The notes under the pieces were generated by a model. That model had not been told where the DNA came from, did no database searches, and was given only the letters and a program-made list of their open reading frames with translations. A stretch of 64,000 nucleotides of DNA from Amphimedon queenslandica. Lineage: Eukaryota > Porifera > Demospongiae > Haplosclerida > Niphatidae. The DNA lies in the NCBI RefSeq assembly GCF_000090795.2, contig NW_003546260.1, positions 88,072 through 152,071 on the forward strand. The letters are read 5' to 3'. Within the stretch, counting starts at the first letter, position 1; each line of letters starts with the position of its first letter. Both the position numbers and the translations under genes were made by a program. This document shows, piece by piece, positions 34,192 to 48,600 of the stretch.

Positions 34192-37100
34192 ATGATTTTA
34201 ACTTTTCTGTTTGTTATTTTTTTGAATGCTGCACTCTCTTGTGGTCAAGTTGTACCTGAATGCCCTGACAAAGGAGGTAAGCAGCTACTAAAGCAGTACA
34301 ATTCATAATTAATCCAATTTTCACAGAAACAGTCTGTCTTGGCCATAGCACTAGTAGAGTATCTAAAAGCATTGGAAACACAGTATCTGATATACTATTA
34401 GATGCACATGAACAATTTTGTGGCTGTCGATACATAAAAGATAATCTTGTCATTTCAATTGGTAACAGCCTCTCTGATGCTGATCAGCATTTAGTGGAGG
34501 CTAATTTCTCATTCTTGTACTATGTGAGGGAAATTAGTGGTTACCTTGAACTTAGTGGTATACCATACATTAAAAAGCTGTCCCTACCTAGCCTCAGGCT
34601 CATAAGGGGTGATACCTTACGATTGTCTCGTTATGGCCTAGCAGTGTCTGGAAGAATTGAAATGCTCTTTATGCCAAACTTAACTGAAATCAGTAAAGGT
34701 GATGTGGTATTGCTTGGTAACTCTGATGGACCATACCTGTGTAACGTTCTATCAGTTAATTGGACTGATATTGCTCCATTTGGTCCTTCTGGTCATAGAT
34801 TCGAGACAACAGGATGTTCAGATTCTAGTACGGCACTTTTACTGTTGATTTTGTTTTTACTTTTTAATGTAATAGATATCATAGATTGTGATGCATTAAA
34901 CTGTAACTCTGGCTATTGCTGGTGCAATGATACCAGTTGCTGTCAACCATGTATGTAGTCTACTCTCATTAATTACTACTTGTCACCATTACATTTTATA
35001 GTAACTTACATTAATTGTAACTGTAACAACAGTCAACGTTGCTATAGAAGTGATCATACAACACATTGTTGCAATTCAGAGTGTGCTGCTGGGTGTATTG
35101 GAGGAGAAAACGCTGATCAGTGTAGGGTATGTGATTACAGCTGCATGGCACCATAAACATAGTAGGGTCATGTGATAGTTGTAATTGTGACAATGTGGGT
35201 CAAAATTTGCAGTTTTGATAGTAAACTCTATAAGAAAATGTGAATTAGATTATCAATAGTAATGTTTATTTTAAAGAGTTTGTACAATGTATCCGTTCAT
35301 TATTTAACTGATCTTATTAAAAACAGCATTCATGTTATGTTGTTGAATTTATGATGCCTATCATCTTATGACTAAATAAACTTTGGAAAAAAGCATCACA
35401 GTAATTATGATCAGATATCAGTTATTGCAATTCCTGTTGTTATTTATTGACTTTGATAGGCTTGTAAAAATGTTTTGGATGATGGTGTATGCCTTGAAGA
35501 ATGTCTCATTCAAGAACCCCCCAATGTTAATAATAAGTCTAATTCTGACCTGAAGTTTGAAGCTAAACCGCTATGTCTCAGCAGCTGCCCAGGTAGAGAG
35601 TAGAATAAAATACCAGTATTTAAATTACACGATGCATTGTTACCAGATGTGCTCTTTGAGTTTGGTACAATTTGTGTTGAAAGTTGTCCAGCAAATTATA
35701 CATCTGTACCCACAAGTCGTGGAACAATGAAATGCATTCCTTGTGACAAAGTTTGTTTTCAAGGTATGTTTATTATTTATATGCTTACTTTTTATACTTT
35801 TGATTATAGAATGTGTGGGCGGTATTTTTGATTATAGTAATCCTGGAGCATATGCTGGGTGCATGATAATTACCACATCATTGAGAATTGGGAGCATACC
35901 TGTTGGTACAAAGTCAGTGATTAAATTATAAAATTGCTTAGTGACATTTTTATCTCAGTAATTCAATTTTGAATGTTCTTAAAGACATTATTGAGATACG
36001 TGGCTCCTTAGATATTAGCAGTTTTAGTGACAAAACTTTTCCTTACCTATCAAACCTGAAAGCTGTGGGAACTAACTCCGTTCAAGTATTATCAACTCAA
36101 TCTTGCCAGGGGTTGAGTGAATACTTTAACCATTCTATTATAGTATCTGACACAAGTCTAGTCAGTATTGATCTTTCATCATTGGAGACAGTGAGTGGTG
36201 GTATACGACTGCACAATAATCCCTCACTTCATGATATTGGGAACTTGTGTTACTACTTAATCAACGATAATGCATCATTGTCGTCAAGTTGTGTTTTGGA
36301 TAATCATAGATTAATCATGAACGAATGTGGTTAGTTCCATGCTATTATTACTTTAAAATATATATTGCATATCTATTTTATTTAAGACACAATATGCATG
36401 TTATAAAGGCTACATTCATCATGCTCATGCATAAAGATTTATATGTAGTGGCTTTGAATTTGTTTTACTTAATTGAACTTTTCCTATTAGCCATTACTTC
36501 TGTAGCTAATGACAACTGCTCTAGCTGCATTGATTTGACTCGTACACCAGAAGCCAATGGAAGCTCAGTTGTTGCAACCACCATTCACCTCATACATGAT
36601 TCAGAAATTTTTGAGGATGATTGCGTGACTTTAAAAAGAATCGCATGGCTTGAGACTCATGATGGCACTAATCAATTGACCTATAGACCATATCACCATG
36701 GAGGAATATGGAATGTAAATGAAACTAGCTTCAATAATATAAGTCCTATCCTTGCTCATGGAAATGGAATATGGAGAGTCTTTGGTATTAACTGGAAAAA
36801 TGTTACATGGACTGATCTTAGAAAACCTCTCTATTCAGCTCTAGCGGCAAGGCTACTCATTCATCAGATTACTAACGGTGCATCATTATGTCAAATATCT
36901 ACTCAAGCTAACATGTGGTCAAGTACATACACCAGTAGCAGAAAAACTGTGGATTACTACTTAAAATTAAATTCAGAGCTCAACGTCACCCAACAAAGTG
37001 GGTTTTCTACTACTTATTAGCTTATAATTAATGCATTACATGTTAATAGATAAAATACAATTGATGGTATTTTTCTTTTATTAGTCAATATTACTCAAAT

Positions 37101-40100
37101 TGGTCTTGGAACTAGTGATTTGGTCAATCTTTCATCAAATGAGTGGGCCTACTTTTCACTTAATGTATCTGAAAATATCTCTCTAATTATAGTATCTCTT
37201 TTAGTGGATGTTGGAAAAGCATCACTCTATGTTTCTAATATTGGTCTGCCTTCTGATTCATTCCACTGTGCTCAAATAAAAGAGACATCTGAAAATGGAT
37301 ATGTGTATTTATCGTTAAATCAATTTAGTTCTTATGGATCTCAGGATATCTTATTCATTGGTGTAGTGGGACATAAAAATTATAATATGACAACTGCTTC
37401 CCTGAGTCTTAACGATGCTCAAAACTCATATAATTGTAAGATATGAATATATTTACTTGTAGTATGTATACAGTAAATACGCATGTTTAGTGCTCATTAA
37501 AAAATACACAGTAAAATTAGGTTATTCAGTACTAATTGTTTAATTTTTTTACAGTTGTTCAAAACTTGGGAAGTGATTCAGAATGGTTTGCCATTGGAAT
37601 TTTTGGAAATAAAGAGGATGTAGAACCCCTTCCTTTTTCAATCTTTGTCACCTCTGATTCGAATGAAACCTTTAATATTTCAGTTGAGTCTTATAGTGGC
37701 CAGATAATGACTGCTAAAGTGAAACCTTTTGAAACAACAAAATTTTCGTTATCACATTTGTATACTGTGACAAACGTCAATGATACACTCAATGGTCTCA
37801 TCATTAAAGCAGAAGGTGGTCATAGAATAAGGGTTTCAGTCAGATATTTCTCTAGTGATTCATACTTAGCTCTTCCTTTGATTAAGTATGATGGAGTTAC
37901 AGAATACACATACATTGCTGTTACACCAACATTGGTTTCTCCTGGCACAAAAAGTAAAATTCTCATAGTGTGTGGCTTTAATGACACATCAGTCACTATA
38001 ATACCTTCTGGAACTGCTTTAGTTTATTCGCCACATGAAGGCCTCAGAGAAATTGAATATTTAACTAACATAACCATTTTAGCAATGAAGTTCCAAACAA
38101 TACTAGTTGAAAGCGATGAGCTGTTAATTGGGACAAAAGTAGTTACAAGCAAACCAGTGACATTTCTCTCTGGACATCAATGTGTTTCAAAATCTGGTTC
38201 CATGAATGAGTCATGTGAATTCACAATAGAGCAGATACCACCAACAGTCAATTGGGGGCAGAACTTTATTTTTTCTTCTCTTCCTTCTTCTAATGATTCT
38301 CGTCTCTCTATAACTGCTGCAGAGCCTGACACTAAAGCTACCATATCATGTGATGGATTTAGTGCTGATTGGGAACCAATTACAATCTCCAACCCATCCG
38401 GTTATATTGAAATAGTTGTAAATGCTGATGACAATTTCTGCAGCATTGTCGCAGATAAGCCCTCCATGGTTATGGTGGTGAGTTCATCTACTCACACTGA
38501 GAGGAGTATGATGTCACTAGTGCATCCAATAGAACAATACTCTGATGCTAATTACACATTTGCTGCACATAGTACTTTGATGGGAGAAGATCATCTTAAT
38601 CTTATTCTTGATGGGAATGTACATGATGTCCTTCTTAATGATGAGCCAGTGATTATTCAGACTCAGTTTTTGAGTATTCAAGGAAGAGAGACATTTAGAT
38701 ATGGACTTCCATTGGAATTAGACAATGTAACCTATTCTGTGTCTATAAAGAATGGTGCAAGAGTTGGGACTATGTTGTATGGTTTTGATCAATTTCTTGG
38801 TTATGGGCAACTCACTGCTACTAGCCTTTATATGGTACACAAAAGTAAGATAATTTATCCATATTCATGTTGTATCATTTACACCACTATCTATTTTAGG
38901 TAATAATCATTTGTCAGTCAATGTAACTAGTCATATTGTACAGTATGTAGCTGGTGACAATATTGTTTTAATGTGTTCTACTAGTGGTTTGCCTGTGTAT
39001 GCTATACACTGGATGAAGGAGGATTCCATTATATATCCTTCATGTAAACTTTCTATCTCAAGTTGTGGTCCTAATTCAAGTATGCTTAATGTATACAATA
39101 TTGATCCTTCTGATGCTGGTGTGTATCAATGCATTGCTCATAGCTACTATAGTCATTCAGTGGCTGCGAGTGCACAACTAAGTATGTTAAAATGAATTTT
39201 TGTATAAAAATTTTATGCGTGATGTATTTTATCTTATAGGTGTTATTGAGCCTTCACAAGGTATGCCATTTTAATTGTATTGTTAGTAAATGCCACATAT
39301 CATATTCCCAGTTAATTTTGTGTGAAATTAATTTTTGTGCAGGCTCAAATCCACTATAATTAATCTTATTAACATTAGATCTAACTAAAAATTAAAATTT
39401 TGTAAACCACAAAAATTAATTTAAATAACGGAAATTTGAGGCCACAAAATAAACTAACTGTACTCCTTATCAATTACTCATCCTTGCTGTTAGCATAGCT
39501 TTTTACCCAAGTGCATTAATATTTTGTGTTAAGTATATTGTATCAACAGATAATTATAAAGTACCTGTTGTTATGCCAGCTATACCTAATCCTACTTGGA
39601 CAGTAAAAAATAGAAGTCATTGTTTAAGTTTTAACATTAGCAATGCTGTACCAAATGTTACCAGTAATCACATATGGTGGCATCACAAATCATTTGGCGG
39701 ACAAGAAAAATATTTGGATCCAAGTGACACTTCAAAGTACTCATTTAGCAGTAATAATCATCACATCATGGTGAAAGAACCTCAAATACATGATAGTGGG
39801 AATTATACTATGATAGTGAGAAATGAAGCTGGGATTACCAATAACACAATAACTTTTAATGTGTATGGTAAGTGAAAAAATATATATGTTATGTACTCTA
39901 TTTATTTTCTTCTCTTATATCTTTTTTACTAAGTTGCTGCAACAATATTTGGCATACCTCCTTTCAATCTAAGAGGACAAGATGGTGAAAGTGTTACTTA
40001 TGCATGTATTGCTGATGGTGTTCCCAGACCAGAAATAACATGGACAAAAGATGGAGTTAGCTTGGAAAATTCAAAGCGAATTTTTATTATGTCAGAAGAA

Positions 40101-43100
40101 AGACCCTGTTGTGAAGAGAGACTTGAGTTGATGAGCACTCTCACTATTAATGAACTCAACTCAGAAATAGATAATGGTACTTATTCGTGTAGGGCCAATA
40201 ATGCAGTTCAGCAAGAAGCAGTGTTGATGATTCCTTTTTCCCTTAATGTCTTACGTAAGTAAAATTATCATTTAATTTCTGAATTTTTAGTAAAAATTTA
40301 ATACTTAAAAAAATTATATGACACTGAAATGTTTTATGGTTCTATTCTCTTTGTTGTATTGCTATTTTAGCTCCAACACAAATTGATCGCTGCACCAATA
40401 ATCCTTGTGGTCAGTTTGGATCTTGCTCCAACAAATTACACACTTATTATTGTACTTGTCATGGTGGATATACCGGAGACAGATGTCAGTATAGTAAGTG
40501 TCTAATTTAATACATTATGAACTTTATTAGGTCCCAGAATTACACTTAATATATATGCAGTATGTAGCTTGTAATAGTAAAGTACTGCTATTATATTAAT
40601 TTATTTTCCTTTTAGCTGTTCTAGCTTTTGTTGAGCCACAGTTCACAGAGACTCCAAAGGACACAATTGCTAATCTTTATTCTGCAGTTAATTTAACTTG
40701 TCGAGCCACTGGCTCCCCTAATCCAGTGATAGTTTGGTATAAAGATGATGATATCATCATTAATAACAATGATGATATCTCAGTGTTAAAAATTCCTGAA
40801 CTAAGGCTGAGCAATAGAGGATTTTATCACTGTGAAGCAAGAACATGGCACAATGAAAAGATGATTATAAAGACTTCTGACAAAGCACTCGTAAGAATTA
40901 AAGGTAAAAGACAAAAATGACATGTGTGAGGGACCTCAACTGCAAAATGATTTATCAAAAATTATTTTTCAATTTCAATCTAGGATGCAACAGTATTTAT
41001 TTTGAATGTCATGTTGCAATGAATTTTTTGTTTAAAATGAGTTGTACAAAAGTAGGTTCTTTATGATTGTTTCAATTAAATTAATTGAAGTTAGTTATAC
41101 ACAAGGTTTTTGGCTTTCAAATTATGCTTGGTTTTTATTGTGAGGTGTTGGGGTAACTGCAGTAATTGTTTTTGATGATTTTGAGACCTTTTGTGTTGTT
41201 GGTGTCAAGAATTTATGTATGAGAAACTATAGCAATTTCTATGGGATATATGCATAGCTTTAGTTGGCTCTATAATTAAATGCAATTTTTATTATATTAT
41301 TCCTGATTCCCTTATTTTAGTATTTTAAAAAGAAAGATATGTATATGTATGGGAGAAAAATATAAAGAATGGTTAAATGGAGAATTTTTCTCAACCATTT
41401 TTCACAAAATTTGATTAAAGGTTATAGCCTTTTGGTTGTTGGGCAGATTTTTGAGCAAGTTTAAATTTTAAAAAATGAAATTTGATCAGAGTTAGCTTAA
41501 AGTTGATACTTAACATAGGACATGTATATTATATACATAAAAAAATTATAAAAATTCCATCTTTGTGATTTTTGTCGAAATACCCTGTACTACTGTATAG
41601 TACTTGGGCCTAATTTTTGAGCAACTTGGCAATCCACTGACAAGAAGCTGCATGAATAGTTGAGTAACATGCCATGTTTTAATGGGAGACTGTGCTTTTG
41701 TAATTACTGGTTTTCCACTTTCATTTATTCCCTCAGTCTGTATCTAAAACTAAACTACACCTATCGCTCTCTTCCTTTCCCCATTGTTATTGTGCATACT
41801 GTCTTAGATCTATGCCATAACTTCATTTTATTTTGTTTGTGTAATACAGGTGTAGTTCAGTATGAGACACTCATAAAAGGTATAGAGAGCTCTGAAAATA
41901 TTTTACTTCTGGTAAGATCAATATTTATTGCGAATTGCAAGTTTACTGGTGCATTTTAGATACGAAGTTCTTTTAGCTCTCAGTATTTTCCTGGAAATAC
42001 AAAGTTGCTTAATGTAGACATTAGTAATGACTCAAGGTATGTCCATTGTTTTACTAATAATTGTTTATATAAATTGATAAAGAATTATCATTTGGTTCTA
42101 ATGCTTTATGTTGCATTTTACACTGTACAATAAGAAATTACACTCATATTGTTTAACTTTAGATATTCGATAAGTGTATAAAAATAGCCTAACTGTAATA
42201 ACCAAATAAAATTTTTAAAAAGTCATGTGAAAAACAAAGTACAATAAATTAGTGAGGAAAGTAATAATATTTAGTCTACAACAAAAGTAGTAGTAACAAT
42301 ATACCCGGTAAATGCACTATCACTGTGAACACTCTCTCAATCTTAGTTCATTAGAAGCACATTACAGGGTCATTGTTACACTACTGACAGATCAAAAGCC
42401 AAGTAATATTTTAGCATTATCACTTTATGATCAACTACAAAGCAGTCCTGAGATAAGCATCATACAGATTGAACGATTTGGTAAGCTGCTTAAATAATAT
42501 TGTTGTGATTATAATAATTTGTAGCATAATCAATAAATATTTTTGTTTTTATAGATGGCTGTATGCCAGACACTACAATCATTCCTCCTCATACAAATGT
42601 GACAGACCTTAACGTTACCATCACATGGAATGAAACAGAGCTAGGGTCAGATGTACAAGTACATTGTCCATGTGGAAATGGAAATGCATCCATGGAGTTT
42701 AATCTTACGGCAACTAGGACGTGCCAAGGAAATTTTAAAGATGGAGCAATGTGGAAGGAGCCTAATGTATCATCTTGCAACATTAGTGATTTTGCTCGCG
42801 AGATTTGTAGACTAACAGAAGTAAGATATTCCAATAGCTGGCTTATTTGCAATAATTTTAATTTCACATTTCATCTACTGCTTCTTTTTTATTCTTTAAT
42901 TTTCATTATTAATTACATGTATTCTCTACACACATAATTATGTGCATCAAATCTTATTATGACTCTCAAAAGTACTCTATCTACACATACTATTTTTTGT
43001 AGTTTCCATTATCAGAAAGAGTTATGGGGCTAGTTAATTTGACAGATGAAAACTCTCACATTGCTGATCGTACTGATGTTACAATAATAACAGAAGTTTT

Positions 43101-45387
43101 ACTAACAACAACTACAGTAGTCAGAGGAAACTTCATAGTGAGTGCTTGGCTTTCTTATGTATTTAATTGTTAGTTTTTTGTAGTTAACGGAATCTTATTT
43201 GAATGTTGTGGATTACATTCTTGGGATTAATATGGCTGTCTTACAACAAAGCCAAATATCCTTCAACACATCAGCAAGGTATGAAATTATAAAAAATCAT
43301 TAATTTTTGTAAAGCCTTATTTTATGCATAACCCTTTTTGAAACAGGATTCTAGCATCTATTGAACCTATAATAGCTGAAATACCTCTTACTAATCTTGA
43401 TGAACCAGTATTTATTGTTTTTGAAAATTTTGCAACTTCTGTTATTGAAATTGAGACTGAACAATTTGATGGTCTTACTTCTACTTTTGATGCAAACAAC
43501 AGCAGAATTGAATACACATTTGAGTTCAAAGCATCAACAACAACACTGCATAGCATATCACTTCCTAGTGATCTCCTGAGCTCCAGCATTAACCTAACTA
43601 ATTCCACAAGGGTTATTAATAATTTATTTTTAAATGAAGGCCTCTTTTTAAGGAGAAAAAATGACTCGTTGAAAGTCAAAAGCTTTATAGTGTCTTCGAC
43701 TTTTGTGAACACATCAATCAGAAACTTAGAAAATCCACTAAATGTCACATTCCCTTCTAGTAATAAGGTATAATGAATGGAAGAGTGTGTCAATTGTACG
43801 CATGTCAATCTTTATTCATATGAATTTAGGATGACTTGGATGAATCTAAAATAATCTGTGTGTTTTGGGATCCTACATTAGATGGTGAGTGTTTTAATGT
43901 CACAGATGCTATTAATTTGCTTAATATACAGAAGGGTATGGTGATTGGTCTAGTGAAGGATGCAATCTTACCATTATTAATAGCAAGCTTGTCTGTATAT
44001 GTGATCACCTTACAAATTTTGCTATTTTACTAGTGAGTAATGCCCGGTGTGCCACTGCCATCATTATAGCTAAGCTATAATTTTTGATTATTTTTGAAGG
44101 ATGTTTCTAGTAGAACGAACATTAGTGAGAATGAAGGACAATTTGATGTATTTCTTGAAGCAGTCTCTTACATTGGAGTCATTATATCAATAATCTGTAT
44201 TATTTTAACACTTTTCACTTACATAGCAGCAAAGTAAGATTTAATATACTGCACTGAAAGCAGTGCAAAGTGGCTTTAAAAATTTTTTTATGTCTGTAAC
44301 TTTAGGAATCTGAGACAAACAATTTCTGGTCAGCTAATAATCAACTTAAGCTTTGCTCTTCTTGGGCTTTATGTATCATTCATTCTAGCAGTACACAGTC
44401 GTCATGTTGAGATTATATGTGCAGCCAGTGGTATTATCCTTCAATATTTTTTTCTTGTTACTTTCCTTGCTATGGGTTGTGAGTCAGTTATATTGTACAG
44501 GGAACTTGTCATCATTGTAGGAGAGAGAAGAGATGGTGTAGCATTGAAGTCTGCTCTCATTTGTTGGAGTAAGTTTTACTTTTTCGTTCTTAATTTTTAT
44601 GATATGTTTTTACAGTTTTACCGATTTTTATTGTACTTTTCTGCTTTGCTCCAAATTACAAGAATTACATTCACAGTGCATTGTAAGACTATGATCAATT
44701 AATTCATTATCAATCGTCATTATATCTTTTATATTTAGCTGTCGAGCTTTTGGTATTCCATTTTACATTGGAACAGTTGCCCCATTTATTTCTATCTACG
44801 TATTCAACTGTTTTATATTCACTATCATCATGGTTTCATTGCTACGTAGAGCCCAGTCCTCATCAGCAGTTAAACTACCAACCCATACTTTTGCAAAACA
44901 ACAGCTTGGTGTTGCCATTTCTCTCTCTATTCTTTTTGGGATAAGCTGGGGCTTTGGACTTTTTGCTTCTCAACATGTCTACAGTAAAGACACAAAATTT
45001 ATACGAGACATCTTTGCTGCAGTATTTGTTGTTTTGACATCATTTCATGGATTTGGTCTTTTTGTAATGCATTGTGTCCGCCCAAAAAAAGTTAGAAAAG
45101 AAATTCTAACAATGTTTAAATCGAAGAAACTGATCATGTCTACAAATAATGAGCACAAAGAGAATTTTTTCACTTTAATCAGAAATCAAAACTCTTCAAC
45201 TCCTTACAAAAAGCAGAGGAATAAAACTTCACCACTAAAAAAGAATGATTTTTTAAAAACGAATGAATATGATACAAATTTTAACACTTTTGCTGCTGAG
45301 ACTACTTTTATGAATTGTGAAGATGAGGAAAATAGTAAAATGCAAGCTGGCAAAGGTGAAGTGCTTGATTTGACTTCCGAACCTTGA
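34192..45387 (+). CDS. Adhesion GPCR with EGFR/insulin-receptor-like L1-furin-L2 N-terminus, lysozyme-like?, IgGFc-binding, Ig, EGF, HRM-like, GAIN/GPS and 7TM
   Basis: Multi-exon surface receptor with short introns. Order by position: signal peptide (34192-34276, MILTFLFVIFLNAALSC); receptor L domain 1 (34327-34845); furin-like Cys-rich region (34890-35761); L domain 2 (35812-36330); a module with WLETHDGT and HHGGIWNV (36490-36990); a beta-rich segment (37086-37437); an IgGFc-binding-type domain (37554-38845); Ig (38901-39183), Ig (39551-39868), Ig (39936-40254), EGF (40372-40495) and Ig (40617-40903). After an unassigned stretch come an HRM-like domain (42556-42820, ATRTC...W-K-E-P-N-x-S-x-C) and GAIN (43004-43880). 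The GPS (43831-44033) reads CVFWDPTL, GDWSSEGC and CDHLTNFAILL, with cleavage expected at HL-T. The 7TM exons are 44100-45387, with SWGFGLFAS in TM6 and a Lys/Ser-rich tail. I followed the junctions through the L1-furin-L2 part and the GPS-7TM part; they keep frame with GT-AG. That everything is one transcript is inferred from strand, spacing and absence of an internal start or stop. Confidence 0.82.
41330..41665. repeat. Partial CAGGG-family copy in a GPCR intron
   Basis: Landmarks aatggagaatttttctcaac, aatttgatcagagttagctt, taatttttgagcaacttgg and cactgacaagaagctgcatg appear in family order. Terminal arms are not recognisable. It accounts for most of the largest intron of the receptor gene. 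Confidence 0.6.
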
Positions 45388-45613
45388 AACTCAATTGTCT
45401 ATTCAATACGGTTTTGATATTGTCAATATAGTTTATAATTGTAGCTTATAGTTGTAGTCTAATTTTTATTTTTTTAAACACAGATTTGAAAGTTATTATA
45501 TAGGTACTAGGTTATAGGTACTGGTACTGTTTTTGCTCTGAATTTTATTCATTTAGATCAATTTGACGCTCCTCCCTGTAGGGTGGGCCTGGCCGGATTC
45601 GAGAATCTTAAAG

Positions 45614-48600
45614 ATGTCGGCCCTTTGTGGTAACTAAATTAAATTTTGTCCTTGTCTTATGCTGTTCTTGTTTCCTTAGATGAGAAGCTCAGGGATGCAT
45701 TTATACAACTAGTGAGAGATGACGTTACAGCTCAGAGGAAAGAAAATGGCCAAGCTTTTTTTGTTGATGTAGAAGTTTATGACATTTGCTATCCATCCTC
45801 TGTGAAGGAAGCTGCCGATGATTCCTCTCTCTCCAAGTTCTTACTTCGTTATCATCCTCCTCCAATAATGTCTCCCTCTGTATTGAAACATTATTTTGAT
45901 TCTAAAGATTCACGTGCAAGTAAATTAGTAACTCTGCTCAGTATTGGAGGGGAATATGGTTATCATCTTTTGTACATGGCATTGAGAGAGGATGGTAAAA
46001 AGATAGCTGTTGAAGAATTGGAAAAAACAGGTATACAAAGTGACTTATACATTACAAGGTTGTTGGGAATAGGCAAAAATAGTTTTAGGGGAACTGTATA
46101 CATGTACATGTACCTTAAACTTAAGATAACAGTTTGATTTTAGATTGCAGCCCAATACTAGAGTTAGGGTAAAGTGAGTAGATGTGCTCTGGTAGTTGTA
46201 AGGAGAGGGGCGGTCCCCCTGTTGATAAAATTCTAATTAAAACACCAGTCTTTTATGCCTTCCTTGACTGATTCTTCTCTACTGTAAACTAGAATGTCCT
46301 TTCTGTCCATAGGCCCCCTGTTTCATTACTAAACAAACAATAGTTTTTCCTTTTTGCTGTACATAACAAAGGTTGTTTCATAAACTATTAAAAATCCCCA
46401 AATGAGTTTTTCTGATGCACCGTATATGCTTGTTAATTTTATGTTGTGTAGAAGTTTGAGCTGATTCTGATCAAGGTTGGATTTTTAATGAATTTTAGAG
46501 TTGTTTCAAAATTAAGCCAAAAACCCTGTACATACATTGTGTAATTTAGTCTACTACTAGTGGCTACAAGAGAATTCTTACATGTTTTATACATGTACAA
46601 GTATCTGTGTTGTTTGAAAAGTTGAGCTAAATTCGATTTTTTACTTTGCTCAAAGGTTTGGTGAAAGACCTATAATACGTAGTAGATGCTCAAAGAGATC
46701 CTTTTTATTACATTTTCTAATACATGTACACGTTTGAAGTTTTAAAATTGCTCAAATATTGAGCTAAAGTGTAGCAAAGACCCTTTCTCTTAATTCAATG
46801 TCCCTAAATGTACAATTGTACATGTATGTGTACTGTGTAAGACACTGTTCATTCTGATTCTACTATGCCTAGTTGTACAGTAGACCTGAGTGGTAGTAGA
46901 AATAATGTACATGTCGTTGTAAGTAATTGGACTCGCCACGCTTGCGTAGGCGGGTACTAAGCAGTTGGGTTGTCATTCTGTCATTCTGTCACGAAAATTC
47001 CTGTTAATTCCTAGTCAATATCTTTTTTACTGAGCTCTCCTGACTTATAATTCTTTTTAAGATTTGAGAAAAAGATAATTTATTTAGCTCCGTTGTGTTT
47101 TCATAGCAATCCGTGGTAGCAAAAGCCGAATATTTTCAAGAATAGACCACTTTTCCTAGCCAAATCTTTGTGTTTCACTCTATTTGGTCAAGATTAGCAT
47201 TGATAGGTAGAGAAAAGTACATAGATTAAAAAATATGTGGGAATTTTCTAATCTCTTTTTTGTTTGCGAGTTACAGTTGCTCAAAGTTTGTGATTTAGCC
47301 TCTTCGAAAAATTTTCAGGCAGCACTGGGGAAAGCAGGAGCAACCAAACTATCTCAGTCTCTTTTAAATATCTAGGCAAATTTTTTGTGCTTACTCCTTC
47401 TTTGAATAGAGCTTCAGATGCTAAAATAAATTTCAGCTTTTCTTCTTTCTCCTACCCACGTGCCATGTTTATCTGCACTGCACTGCTGACCACACCTAAA
47501 ATTTATTTTATGGATCAGTGCAGTAATTGCATTGTTGCACTTTGCACTTTGTCAAAATCTATTATCCTTTTTTTCAAATATCAAGTTGCTTATATATATA
47601 ATATCATGATGGATGCAGTACAAGTAACACATTATCCCTCAGGTGAATCTCAGCAGGCGAGTCCACGCACCATGGTGCTTCATTTATAATGCAATAGTGA
47701 CTAAGTGAATAGTATAATGGCTGTATTGGGCATTATTTAGTGTTATTGTGTGTGTTAGTAAGATACCAAGCTAATTGGTCATTATTGAGTTTGGTAGTGA
47801 TAGTGTATTTTGTATAATAGTGAGTGGGCGTATCAAAGGCACTGCCTATGCTACAAATGTGATGTATCCCTGTGGTTTTATTTGTATCCCTGTGGTTTTG
47901 ACAGAAATTTTTTTATAAAATAAAATATACAAAGCAACATATTGGACAGCTAAATAAGCTGGAATTCAATTCACTGTCAATGAAGTCTGCGCATTGGCCT
48001 GGGAGCTCAGACCGACAGGTACAAAACCGGGGAATAGGGAGGCTCCGGAGTCCAGACGACTTTAGATCGAGGCACAGACCAATAATCCATGCAGGTAGAG
48101 TTCACTGCTTTCCTTCCGTGTTCAAATCAACGGTTGTCTTAACCTCAATGGCTAAATAAGATAGCTGGGGAGGTAAGATTGATACACGGGCCCGTTAGCA
48201 AGCGCGGGATCTCTGTTTCTGACCTAGATTATACTTTTCCAGATATTATAGCCTAAAAATAGATTAGATATGTCAACCTAAAGCCTAAATTTGTTGATAA
48301 AGTACCTTTTTCTGAGCCTCCTGTCCTCCATTGCTTTCATTTTACCACGAGGTGTAGTGCTACTGAGCATGCGCATTGGCGCATGCCTTTAATACACCCA
48401 CTCATTATCACACAAATATGTTGATAACACCCCCGCTGCGGGATACATCGAATTTGTATGACCTTGCCCTCGGGCCTGCGGCCCTCTGGCTTGGTCATAC
48501 AAATGCAATGTATCCTTAGCGGGGGTGTTATAACGTTTACTTATCATTCAATGATGAATGGAATTAAAATTATAAATGTATGTTCCCACAAAGCTTGCTA

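Noticed and set aside
34840-34880. Transmembrane-like hydrophobic stretch (LLLLILFLLFNVIDI) after L domain 1
   Set aside because: It is translated intron: a GT...AG intron from after GATTCTA to the AG before ATATCATAG removes it and joins the Cys-rich domain in frame.
47387-47689. 100-codon frame in the CARD gene intron
   Set aside because: Low-complexity start, no homology, lies in repeat-rich intron.
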